A DNA stretch of 8,244 bases from Anaerolineaceae bacterium (GCA_028714615.1 JAQTMA010000181.1:1-8244), one strand, 5' to 3'. Numbered from the stretch's first letter, positions 1 to 7,456 are shown. The notes: generated by a model not told the origin, from the letters alone. A program made the numbers and translations.

Positions 1-245
1 GGCATCACCGGGTAGTCTACCGGGTCTTGCTTACGTTGCTTGATCATAAACTTAAGGGTGTAGGCAGCATTGTATAACGCTTGGGTTGCCTCCTGGAATT
101 GGGGAGAATCCCCTGGACCATGACCCGGTTCGATGGCTCCATCGATCCTGATGAACTGCAGGCATGGGATATCGACGATTTCTACCTTTTTAGCAGTGGG
201 GGAATACAGGGATCTGTATCGTTTGCGAAGATCGAGTTGTTCCAT
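1..245 (-). CDS. GyrI-like domain protein, N-terminal part (3' end beyond window)
   Basis: This is an open frame of 81 codons from an ATG at 245-243, running off the window edge without a stop. The protein starts MEQLDLRKRYRSLYSPTAKK and continues with VEIVDIPCLQFIRIDG, a GAIEPGHGPGDSPQFQEA stretch and ALYNAAYTLKFMIK. This pattern (basic N-terminus, a first beta strand ending in IDG, then an ALY..AYTLKFM helix) is that of the stand-alone GyrI-like small-molecule-binding domain proteins (SOUL/BEN1 fold), which usually exceed 200 residues, so well over half is missing. Members of this fold bind small ligands; some are effector domains of MerR/AraC regulators, but no DNA-binding domain is visible here. 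An AAGGAG ribosome site (256-251, spacing 5) lies across the stop of the upstream membrane gene, so the two are probably translated from one mRNA. The ligand is unknown. The family call rests on recognition of the N-terminal pattern alone. Confidence 0.75.
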   Translation of the reverse strand, partial: MEQLDLRKRYRSLYSPTAKKVEIVDIPCLQFIRIDGAIEPGHGPGDSPQFQEATQALYNAAYTLKFMIKQRKQDPVDYPVM

Positions 246-250
246 GGAGT

Positions 251-256
251 CTCCTT
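251..256 (-). promoter_or_regulatory. Ribosome binding site of the GyrI-like gene, overlapping the upstream stop codon
   Basis: Read on the minus strand, AAGGAG stands five bases before the ATG at 245. Its first two bases lie within the TAA stop (257-255) of the membrane protein gene. The overlap supports the choice of start and suggests translational coupling of the two genes. Confidence 0.7.
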
Positions 257-1109
257 ACTTCAGATAAAGCTGGTTTTTATCAACCAGCTTACAGTTGGTC
301 GGCCAACCGCCCAGGGCGGTGCAACTTGCCCATTGGTCCCGGAAATTGATCAACACCACCGTATCATAGATCAGCTCATCGTAGTGGCTTAAAACCAGGG
401 TACGTGGCTGGTTCCAGACTGTTTTTAAGGGGTCCACGGATCTGAGACGTAAATCCAACACAGTTTGCCGATCGACAGTCTGTCCCTGGTGGTCGATGGC
501 GAATTGAAGGATTCGATTGGTAGTAATGACTGGAGTAGTCAGGTCTTGGGTGATATTGTTTTCGGGCGCCAGGCCAGCCAGGGAGAATAAAACTACCCAA
601 AAGACTGCCGGTATCCAGCGACCAACGGGAGCGCCCGAATCACTGGTGGCCTCGACCAGGGCGATTTCCAGCATCCCGGCGATCAAGGTTACGATCACGA
701 CTGCCACCATAGCGATCCCCGATTTGAATTGAGCGGCCAGAACGAAGGGATAAGCGACCATGCGAGCCAGATCCGGATTGACCAGGGTAATGAATTTCGA
801 GATTCCATCCATAGGGACGTGGGAGGCGAGCCAGGCATAAATGATCCCAGTTGCCAACCATAAACAAAAAGCCACCAGCAAGTTCTGGCTGCGGTAGACC
901 ACCCAGGCTACCCCGGCGCCGATCAGGATGGTGGGAATGCCTCCAAGAATGAACATTGCGAAAGGATACGTGGCATGGGCCAGGGCGAGCTGGATGCCAT
1001 CGAAGCCCCAGGCGACGAACGCGAAAACAAATCCTGCCAGGGCGCCGTAAAAGATAGACGTGCGCATTTTTTCGGCTCGAATGGCTTCGTAATTGATTTC
1101 TGTCAGCAT
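255..1109 (-). CDS. Five-helix integral membrane protein of unknown function
   Basis: I do not recognise a family. The 284-residue product has a short charged N-terminus (ending RAEKMR), then hydrophobic helices at about residues 19-37, 48-72, 77-97, 129-153 and 165-181. A mostly polar C-terminal region of about 100 residues follows. With a positively charged N-terminus inside, five helices would put the C-terminal region outside the membrane. It carries two cysteines ten residues apart (near residues 263 and 273) that could form a disulfide; this topology is inferred. I chose the ATG at 1109 because TGAGGA stands eight bases before it. An in-frame ATG at 1124 adds five residues (MRIAA) but has only a distant AGGA. 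A TATAAT box lies about 50 bases upstream, and the GyrI-like gene follows after nine bases. The pair may form a membrane/ligand-binding unit, but the sequence shows no function. Confidence 0.8.
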   Translation of the reverse strand: MLTEINYEAIRAEKMRTSIFYGALAGFVFAFVAWGFDGIQLALAHATYPFAMFILGGIPTILIGAGVAWVVYRSQNLLVAFCLWLATGIIYAWLASHVPMDGISKFITLVNPDLARMVAYPFVLAAQFKSGIAMVAVVIVTLIAGMLEIALVEATSDSGAPVGRWIPAVFWVVLFSLAGLAPENNITQDLTTPVITTNRILQFAIDHQGQTVDRQTVLDLRLRSVDPLKTVWNQPRTLVLSHYDELIYDTVVLINFRDQWASCTALGGWPTNCKLVDKNQLYLK

Positions 1110-1161
1110 GGCGGCAATCCTCATGCGAAATGCGGGTTCCTGGTGTACCCCACCTGTAGCG

Positions 1162-1189
1162 ATTATATCAAGGATTGGACATCTCTGAA
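1162..1189 (-). promoter_or_regulatory. Putative promoter of the membrane protein/GyrI-like pair
   Basis: On the minus strand a perfect -10 box, TATAAT (1167-1162), is preceded after 16 bases by TTCAGA (1189-1184), a four-of-six match to TTGACA. A transcript would start near 1155 and have a leader of about 45 bases before the ATG at 1109. The -10 box is convincing; the -35 box is weak. A 10-bp palindrome (ACTTCGAAGT, 1199-1208) sits just upstream of the -35 box and could be an operator, but such short palindromes also occur by chance. Confidence 0.5.
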
Positions 1190-1232
1190 ACAGCCTTTAC
1201 TTCGAAGTGGGGGGGCGAAGCATATGTATGGA

Positions 1233-1269
1233 TGTAGAAGGGGTGGGTCGAAAACCCACCCCTTCTACA
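1233..1269. repeat. Perfect 16-bp inverted repeat with 5-base loop
   Basis: The arms are 1233-1248 (TGTAGAAGGGGTGGGT) and 1254-1269, exact reverse complements around the loop CGAAA. The stem is very stable on either strand. It lies about 75 bases past the pnp stop and ahead of the next promoter, where a terminator would be expected, but no T-run follows on either strand, so it is not a canonical intrinsic terminator. It could block 3' exonucleases, end transcription inefficiently, or be a copy of a dispersed palindromic repeat. Palindromes built around a G-rich arm of this style are, in my recollection, common in Chloroflexota and other environmental genomes. Confidence 0.8.
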
Positions 1270-1298
1270 GACCATCTCTTGCGGACCTGCGTTAACGG

Positions 1299-1316
1299 GC
1301 TGTCTTCGCAGACAAC
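1299..1316 (-). other. Small hairpin with GNRA-type loop in the pnp 3' region
   Basis: On the minus strand GTTGTCT pairs with AGACAGC (seven pairs, one of them G-U) around the loop GCGA, 30 bases past the pnp stop. GNRA loops stabilise RNA hairpins, so this may protect the 3' end of the pnp mRNA. A stem this short can also arise by chance. Confidence 0.3.
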
Positions 1317-1345
1317 TCGCCAGGATTCAAACTCGGTTGATTGGA

Positions 1346-3622
1346 TTACCGCCGGTTACCGCCATAGCGGTCCCCGCCGCCTCGATTACCACCGCTGCCA
1401 CCGCGGCGATCTCCATTTCCGCCACCCCGGTTACCGCCGCTTCCACCTGGACCGCTGCGACCCTTGCGATCGTGTGCGTTGGCTTCTTCCGCCGTCCAAC
1501 CTTCCAGGACGGCCTGGCGGGATAAACGGATCTTGCCCTGGGGATCGATGTCGGTCACCATAACGGTGACTTCGTCGCCCACATTGACGATATCCTCAAC
1601 TTTTTCGACCCGCTCTGTGTCGAGCTGGGAGATGTGCACCATACCGTCCAGGTTGGGGAGGATTTCGACGAAGGCGCCGAAATCTGCAACACGGACGACC
1701 CGCCCGGTATAGATGCGGCCAATCTGCGGCGTTTCGGTCAAAGCCTGGATGCGCTCGCGGGCGCGCGCTTCCCCCTCGCCGTCCGTCGCGGCGATGAAGA
1801 CGGAACCATCATCGTCGATGTCAATCTTGGTATTGGTCTCTTCTTGCAGGGCGCGGATATTCTTGCCGCCCGGGCCGATGATAGCGCCAATTTTATCTAC
1901 TGGGACCTTAATGACAGAGATCCGCGGAGCATGTGGTTTGAGCTCTGGGCGAGGAGCCGGTATGGTCTCCAGGATTTTATCCAGGATCAAGCGGCGAGCT
2001 GAGTGGGCCTGGTTGAGAGCGTCGCGCAAGATGTCTGCCGTCAGGCCTTTGATCTTGATGTCCATTTGTAAGGCGGTAATACCCTTATCGGTACCGGCTA
2101 CTTTGAAGTCCATGTCACCCAGGTGATCTTCCAATCCCTGGATGTCGGTCAGGATGCGGTATTGGTCGCCTTCTTTGATCAAGCCCATAGCGATGCCTGC
2201 GACTGGGGCGCGGATAGGCACACCGGTATCCATGAGGGCCAGGGTAGAGCCGCACACCGAAGCCATAGAAGAGGAGCCGTTCGAGGATAGAACCTCGGAC
2301 ACCAGGCGAAGTGTATAGGGGAATTCACTTTCCGAAGGGATCACCGGCAGGAGAGCACGTTCGGCGAGAGCGCCGTGGCCGATTTCCCGGCGAGAGGCGC
2401 CACGCAGCATTTTAACTTCCCCGGTCGAGTAAGGGGGAAAGTTGTAATGGTGCATGTAGCGCTTTGATTCGGTCGGACTGAGCGTATCCAGTTCCTGAGC
2501 TTCTTTCGGAGTCCCCAGGGTAGCCAGAGTGAGTACCTGGGTTTCACCGCGGGTAAACAATCCGGAGCCGTGCGCGCGCGGGCTGATGCCTACTTCACAC
2601 CAGAGCGGGCGGATTTCATCCAATGAGCGACCATCCGGCCGAATGGCTTTGTCAATGATGCGCTGCCGCACGACGCGTTTATAAGCATCTTCAAAAGCTT
2701 CCTTGAAGGGTCCCACCAGGGACTCGTCATCGCCGGCCAATTCAGCCAAAGCCTCGCGGCGTAGCTCGTCGGCTGCGTCGTTGAGCTCGGCTTTTGTATG
2801 CGGGGTGTCGAGGGCTGAAATCAAGCCGGACGCCACGCGTTGGTACATTTTTTCTTTCACTTGTACAGGCACACCGAACAGCGGGACTTCCCGCTTGGGT
2901 TTGCCAATTTCCGCAGCCATTCGTTCTTGGAGATCGATCAGCGGTTGGAGGGAGCGATGCCCAAACTCCAGTGCTTCGACCATGATCTCTTCGCTCACCT
3001 CTAGGGCTCCGCATTCGACCATGATGATGGCTTCCCGAGTGCCAGCCATGCGTAAGTCGAGATCAGATCGGTCCAGATCCTCGAAGGTAGGGTTCGCGAC
3101 GAGCTGGCCATCGATCCGGCCAACCCGCACTGCGGCCACCGGGCCGTCCCAAGGGATGTCCGAGATCATTAAAGCTGCCGAGGCGGCATTGATCGCCAGA
3201 ATGTCCAGTGGGTGAACCGAGTCGGCCGAGATGGTGAACAGGATCACCTGTACATCATTGCGCATATCCATGGAGAACAATGGGCGCAGGGGGCGATCGG
3301 TAAGACGGGCGGTGAGGATGGCTTCCTCAGTCGGGCGGCCTTCTTTACGGAAGAACGAACCGGGGATGCGTCCCCCGGCGTACATGCGCTCTTCATATTC
3401 CACAGTGAGCGGGAAGAAATCTGCGCCTTCGCGGGGTTTGTCCGCCATGGTTGCCGCGGCGAAAATGAGCGAGTCGCCGAGCTGGATGGTAACGGCACCG
3501 CCAGCTTGCTTGGCCAACCGGCCTGTCTCGTAGGTGATATCTTTACCGCCGATAGTGGCAGTAAAGCGTTTTGGATCAGGTCGGATCTCGGCCTGATAAT
3601 TGGATTGCATAGTTGCAGTCAT
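1346..3622 (-). CDS. pnp: Polyribonucleotide nucleotidyltransferase (PNPase)
   Basis: PNPase degrades RNA 3' to 5' with phosphate, releasing nucleoside diphosphates, and works in the cytoplasm as a ring trimer, often with RNase E/Y and a helicase. All family domains are present in the 758 residues. The first RNase PH domain is about 20-145, with GSFFRKEGRPTEEAILTAR near 88-106. A helical linker follows at about 240-325, then the second RNase PH domain (about 330-550). That domain contains SNGSSSMASVCGSTLALMDT and EDHLGDMDFKVAGT; its D499 and D505 match the metal/catalytic aspartates of E. coli PNPase (D486, D492). A KH domain follows (567-628, with GPGG at 583-586), then an S1 domain (633-705). 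The last 38 residues (721-758) are a Gly/Arg/Ser/Asn tail holding two copies of GGSGGNRGGG, an uncommon addition. The ATG at 3622 has AAGGGA upstream; an internal Met5 is the alternative. It lies downstream of rpsO, separated by a terminator, a promoter and a structured leader. Confidence 0.98.
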   Translation of the reverse strand: MTATMQSNYQAEIRPDPKRFTATIGGKDITYETGRLAKQAGGAVTIQLGDSLIFAAATMADKPREGADFFPLTVEYEERMYAGGRIPGSFFRKEGRPTEEAILTARLTDRPLRPLFSMDMRNDVQVILFTISADSVHPLDILAINAASAALMISDIPWDGPVAAVRVGRIDGQLVANPTFEDLDRSDLDLRMAGTREAIIMVECGALEVSEEIMVEALEFGHRSLQPLIDLQERMAAEIGKPKREVPLFGVPVQVKEKMYQRVASGLISALDTPHTKAELNDAADELRREALAELAGDDESLVGPFKEAFEDAYKRVVRQRIIDKAIRPDGRSLDEIRPLWCEVGISPRAHGSGLFTRGETQVLTLATLGTPKEAQELDTLSPTESKRYMHHYNFPPYSTGEVKMLRGASRREIGHGALAERALLPVIPSESEFPYTLRLVSEVLSSNGSSSMASVCGSTLALMDTGVPIRAPVAGIAMGLIKEGDQYRILTDIQGLEDHLGDMDFKVAGTDKGITALQMDIKIKGLTADILRDALNQAHSARRLILDKILETIPAPRPELKPHAPRISVIKVPVDKIGAIIGPGGKNIRALQEETNTKIDIDDDGSVFIAATDGEGEARARERIQALTETPQIGRIYTGRVVRVADFGAFVEILPNLDGMVHISQLDTERVEKVEDIVNVGDEVTVMVTDIDPQGKIRLSRQAVLEGWTAEEANAHDRKGRSGPGGSGGNRGGGNGDRRGGSGGNRGGGDRYGGNRR
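1373..1447 (-). repeat. Duplicated Gly/Arg-rich unit in the pnp C-terminal tail
   Basis: Two 30-base units, 1418-1447 and 1373-1402, both encode GGSGGNRGGG and are 15 bases apart. They differ at six of 30 bases, all in third codon positions and all synonymous. This is a coding repeat inside pnp, not a mobile element. The protein composition is typical of flexible RNA-binding tails of the RGG type, though true RGG triplets are few here. Confidence 0.85.
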
Positions 3623-3629
3623 TTGTTTT

Positions 3630-3716
3630 GTCCCTTATAATGCCCACCTGGTCAGGGACTGAAGTCCGCCGAGGACAGCGGTCCTCGACCAATTTCAATT
3701 CCTAACCGGTCGGCGG
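3630..3716 (-). promoter_or_regulatory. Structured 5' leader of pnp
   Basis: The leader can fold in several ways on the minus strand. CGAGGAC pairs with GTCCTCG around CGCT (3687-3670, seven pairs). CCGCCGA (3716-3710) can pair with TCGGCGG (3672-3666), enclosing or competing with that hairpin. GTCCCT (3659-3654) pairs with AGGGAC (3635-3630), which contains the ribosome binding site of pnp. A competing hairpin, GGAC-TTCA-GTCC (3667-3656), shares bases with that last stem. In E. coli the pnp leader forms a duplex cut by RNase III and then used for PNPase autocontrol. A similar role here is an inference from position and pairing only. Confidence 0.45.
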
Positions 3717-3742
3717 CGTCTAATATGATTTATTTGATCTTT

Positions 3743-3748
3743 ATTATA
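3743..3748 (-). promoter_or_regulatory. Putative -10 box of the pnp promoter
   Basis: A perfect TATAAT on the minus strand lies about 90 bases past the rpsO terminator and about 120 bases before the pnp start. No good -35 box stands 16-18 bases upstream, so the assignment rests on the -10 match and on its position between the terminator and the gene. Confidence 0.45.
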
Positions 3749-3838
3749 CCGCGAACACGCCTCCAGTGTGTTGATGACGATATCCAGGCTGGCTACCCGG
3801 TAAATATCCTGCCACATCAGGAATGGGATAGCGAAGGT

Positions 3839-3875
3839 AAAAAAAGAGTAGATGGAGATTTTTCACACCATCTAC
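3839..3875 (-). terminator. Intrinsic terminator of rpsO
   Basis: On the minus strand GTAGATGG (3875-3868) pairs perfectly with CCATCTAC (3855-3848) around a 12-base loop. TC and then a run of seven T (3845-3839) follow. The hairpin starts 16 bases after the rpsO stop codon. The stem-plus-T-run layout is that of a Rho-independent terminator. It would separate most rpsO transcripts from pnp, with readthrough possible. Confidence 0.88.
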
Positions 3876-3891
3876 CCGAGTGGATGCTTGC

Positions 3892-4164
3892 CTACTTCTG
3901 GCGGATGCTCAACCGCTCAGTTAGCGCCAGGTAGCGCTCGTACTCCGTTTTGCGAATGTACGCCAGCAACCTGCGACGTTGACCGACCAATTTCAGCAGC
4001 CCGCGCCGGGATGATTCATCGTGTTTATTTATGCGCAGGTGGTCCGTGAGCACATTGATGCGCTTGGTGAGAAGAGCCACCTGAACTTCGGGAGAACCGG
4101 TATCCACATCGTGACGGTGGAATTCTTCAATCAGTTGGGTTTTTACTTCTTTTGTGAGTGCCAT
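3892..4164 (-). CDS. rpsO: 30S ribosomal protein S15
   Basis: S15 is a primary 16S rRNA-binding protein that organises the central domain of the small subunit and contacts the 23S rRNA in bridge B4. The product has 90 residues, the usual length, and carries the family signature throughout: [22 protein letters not shown] (about 22-43), then [23 protein letters not shown] and a C-terminal [15 protein letters not shown]. The helical layout and the HD.SRRGL...RR.LL rRNA-contact segment are intact. The ATG at 4164 has a strong AAAGGAG site, spaced rather widely (12 bases). A T-rich terminator follows the gene and pnp comes next, as in many bacteria. In several bacteria S15 represses its own mRNA by binding the leader; the foldable leader here would allow that, but it is not shown. 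Confidence 0.98.
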   Translation of the reverse strand: MALTKEVKTQLIEEFHRHDVDTGSPEVQVALLTKRINVLTDHLRINKHDESSRRGLLKLVGQRRRLLAYIRKTEYERYLALTERLSIRQK

Positions 4165-4176
4165 GACGTCTGCTTT

Positions 4177-4183
4177 CTCCTTT
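4177..4183 (-). promoter_or_regulatory. Ribosome binding site of rpsO
   Basis: AAAGGAG on the minus strand is a near-full match to the anti-Shine-Dalgarno sequence and lies 12 bases before the ATG at 4164. The spacing is longer than usual but no closer site exists, and the start is fixed by the conserved S15 N-terminus MALTKE. Confidence 0.65.
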
Positions 4184-4206
4184 AATATAGTTTTAGCAAG
4201 TCTCCA

Positions 4207-4251
4207 TACTCGAAGTCTGGTTTCAATATACTCTACCGCGAGTAGGACCAG
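4207..4251 (-). promoter_or_regulatory. Foldable leader upstream of rpsO
   Basis: On the minus strand CTGGT (4251-4247) pairs with ACCAG (4221-4217), enclosing the hairpin CTAC-TCGCG-GTAG (4245-4233). TACTCG (4244-4239), inside that hairpin, can instead pair with CGAGTA (4212-4207) further downstream, giving an alternative or pseudoknotted fold. S15 autoregulatory leaders in other bacteria use hairpins, junctions or pseudoknots, so this is a candidate. It exists in the RNA only if the upstream promoter (TATAAT at 4269-4264) is used. Confidence 0.3.
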
Positions 4252-4255
4252 TCAA
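4225..4255 (-). promoter_or_regulatory. Alternative rpsO promoter candidate (proximal)
   Basis: TTGACT (4255-4250), five of six to the -35 consensus, is followed after 19 bases by TATATT (4230-4225), five of six to the -10 consensus. The spacer is longer than the ideal 17. A start here would give a leader of about 55 bases and would exclude the leader fold described upstream of rpsO. Confidence 0.35.
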
Positions 4256-4263
4256 CAGCCTAT

Positions 4264-4269
4264 ATTATA
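4264..4269 (-). promoter_or_regulatory. Putative -10 box of rpsO (distal)
   Basis: A perfect TATAAT on the minus strand lies in the 155-base gap between the AlkD-like gene and rpsO, about 100 bases before the S15 start. I see no clear -35 box at the right distance. It competes with the proximal candidate. Confidence 0.45.
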
Positions 4270-4319
4270 CCAGATGGATTCGAGAGATCGGATATTTGCA
4301 CCGGTATTAACTCATACGC

Positions 4320-5132
4320 TCAGTTACGGGCACGCGCCAAGAGGGCATCCCGCAGGTGCGATTGCGCTTCTGATGGAAATGCCGGCAAACAGCGCCGGAT
4401 CAGCCGGGTGATGGATGGCTCCTCGGCTCCGGCTAACAGGCGGTTAAGGAAGTACCCCGTTTCGCCTGGCGAGCGGCGCGCCAGGCAAGTGATCAACTCA
4501 GCCAGGTCAGGATGTAGCGTGGTCGGGGCGGATGCGACTATCGGACGGATCAAGGTGAAGATGGGTGGCAAGTTCTCATAATCCGGATCATCCACCAAAC
4601 TACGCAAAGCTCGAATACCCAGCCCTTGTACGTGGATCGAGCCAGCACTTAACCAGGTACGGATCAACTCCAGCCAGAAATCCGCACGATTTCCACCGAA
4701 GCTGGCTTTCCCGGCAGCGAACAAAGCCTGGAGGACATGATTGTCCTCTTCTGGGGTTACCCAGGTGCGGAGACGGGATGTGAGTTGGATTGGATCTGCA
4801 CTCCCAGCTTTCCCGATCAGGTGGGCTGCGAGGAGACGTGATTCGTAGAATCCATCCTGCCAGAGTGCATCTGCCAGCTCAAAGCTGGCCTGAGGACCCC
4901 AGCGTTCGGCCTGGTCGGTAAGCTCTTTTTCGATTTGGCGCATCACCGGCGCCGCGATCCTGTAGTGGGGAAGGAGAGATATCCGCCCTCCAGCCTGCCT
5001 TGGACGGTGGGTTCGGTCTGTATAGAAATCCAACAATTCATGTAAATGGACTACCAATAGCTCTGGTCGAGCGAAATAATCACCCAGGTTGGCAATTTGC
5101 AATTTCAATCGAGCGGGTTGGATGGCGGGCAT
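4320..5132 (-). CDS. HEAT-repeat protein resembling AlkD-type DNA alkylation repair proteins
   Basis: The 270-residue product is almost wholly helical, built of paired helices as in HEAT repeats. The segment FELADALWQDGFYESRLLAAHLIGK (about 84-108) matches the pattern of the AlkD/DNA alkylation repair family, in which an ALW...YE.R.LA helix opens the repeat array. The later helix VQGLGIRALRSLV (168-180) and the ones after it continue the array. AlkD removes positively charged N3- and N7-alkylated bases with a Trp/Asp/Arg set; I could not place those residues, and the expected Trp-Arg-Arg helix reads HVQGLGIRAL. This may therefore be a non-catalytic relative or another HEAT-repeat scaffold. 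The ATG at 5132 has no clear ribosome site, and no in-frame ATG, GTG, TTG or CTG lies in the roughly 30 bases upstream that I read, so the true start is uncertain. It follows proS after 69 bases containing a long palindrome, and may depend on readthrough. Confidence 0.65.
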   Translation of the reverse strand: MPAIQPARLKLQIANLGDYFARPELLVVHLHELLDFYTDRTHRPRQAGGRISLLPHYRIAAPVMRQIEKELTDQAERWGPQASFELADALWQDGFYESRLLAAHLIGKAGSADPIQLTSRLRTWVTPEEDNHVLQALFAAGKASFGGNRADFWLELIRTWLSAGSIHVQGLGIRALRSLVDDPDYENLPPIFTLIRPIVASAPTTLHPDLAELITCLARRSPGETGYFLNRLLAGAEEPSITRLIRRCLPAFPSEAQSHLRDALLARARN

Positions 5133-5150
5133 ACGATGGAGATTGTGGAT

Positions 5151-5185
5151 GCCAGTGGATAGGGACGCACTCCCTATCCACTGGC
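5151..5185. repeat. Perfect 15-bp inverted repeat with 5-base loop
   Basis: The arms 5151-5165 (GCCAGTGGATAGGGA) and 5171-5185 are exact reverse complements around CGCAC. The element begins 16 bases past the proS stop and ends just before the AlkD-like gene. No T-run follows in either direction. It could act as a weak terminator or as an mRNA 3'-end protector for the proS transcript, or be a dispersed palindromic repeat. Its layout (long perfect stem, five-base loop, just after a gene) matches the element at 1233-1269, although the arm sequences differ. Confidence 0.8.
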
Positions 5186-5201
5186 GCTTTAACCCATGCG
5201 G

Positions 5202-7204
<2,003 letters not shown>

Positions 7205-7249
7205 AACTGGTTCCTGCGTTGAGAAAATATTTTGGGCAATCGCCCGCCA

Positions 7250-7456
7250 TTATTCCCTGAGCGCCTCTAAAGCCGCCAGTGCAGCGACTTTTTGTGACGG
7301 GCGCCAGCCTTTTTCGGTGGCCATGCGTTTCAGATGGGCCAAGGCGGCTGCTTTTGAAGACTCATCTACACTGCAATATGTTTGGCGAACTTTTTCGGGT
7401 TGGCCCGATAGCAGGTTATCCCAGAAACGCTCCAGGGGAATTTCAGGGTCAAGCAC
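7250..7456 (-). CDS. Small helical protein of unknown function (68 aa, GTG start)
   Basis: I do not recognise a family with confidence. The predicted protein starts LDPEIPLERFWDNLLSGQPE and looks like three or four amphipathic helices, with RQTYCSVDESSKAAALAHLK, then KGWRPSQKVAALAALEALRE at the C-terminus. It has no signal peptide or membrane segment. The composition is that of a real soluble protein, and the frame fills the gap between its neighbours. The start is taken as the GTG at 7456, eight bases after the stop of the EF-G-like gene. No good ribosome site precedes it, so translation may be coupled to termination on that gene. Upstream in-frame codons contain no ATG, GTG or TTG before entering the end of the EF-G-like gene. 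It probably belongs to the same operon as the LOG protein and ProRS. Confidence 0.65.
   Translation of the reverse strand: MLDPEIPLERFWDNLLSGQPEKVRQTYCSVDESSKAAALAHLKRMATEKGWRPSQKVAALAALEALRE

Noticed and set aside
81..392. Plus-strand open frame of 103 codons over the GyrI-like start and the end of the membrane gene
   Set aside because: It crosses two minus-strand genes with better coding evidence and a clear ribosome site, and its translation shows no domain.
1233..1269. Inverted repeat considered as the terminal repeat of an insertion sequence
   Set aside because: The two arms are only five bases apart, with no transposase gene or target-site duplication visible in the window.
975..1295. 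Plus-strand open frame running through the intergenic palindrome
   Set aside because: Its C-terminal part is simply the translated palindrome and its N-terminal part is antisense to the membrane protein gene.
1346..1462. GC-rich repeat tract at the pnp 3' end considered as a CRISPR or satellite
   Set aside because: The units are in frame, encode the PNPase Gly/Arg tail, and differ only at synonymous positions, so this is a coding repeat.
2703..3215. Long plus-strand open frame (170 codons) opposite pnp
   Set aside because: It lies fully inside the conserved pnp coding region on the other strand and its Ser/Arg-rich translation is the usual antisense shadow of a GC-rich gene.
3212..3640. Plus-strand open frame of 142 codons over the pnp start
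   Set aside because: It is antisense to the conserved N-terminal RNase PH domain and has no recognisable protein features.
7224..7242. Short GGGC/GCCC hairpin followed by AAAATATTTT before the LOG-family gene, considered as a terminator
   Set aside because: The stem is only four pairs and no clean T-run follows; the 45-base gap also suggests cotranscription.
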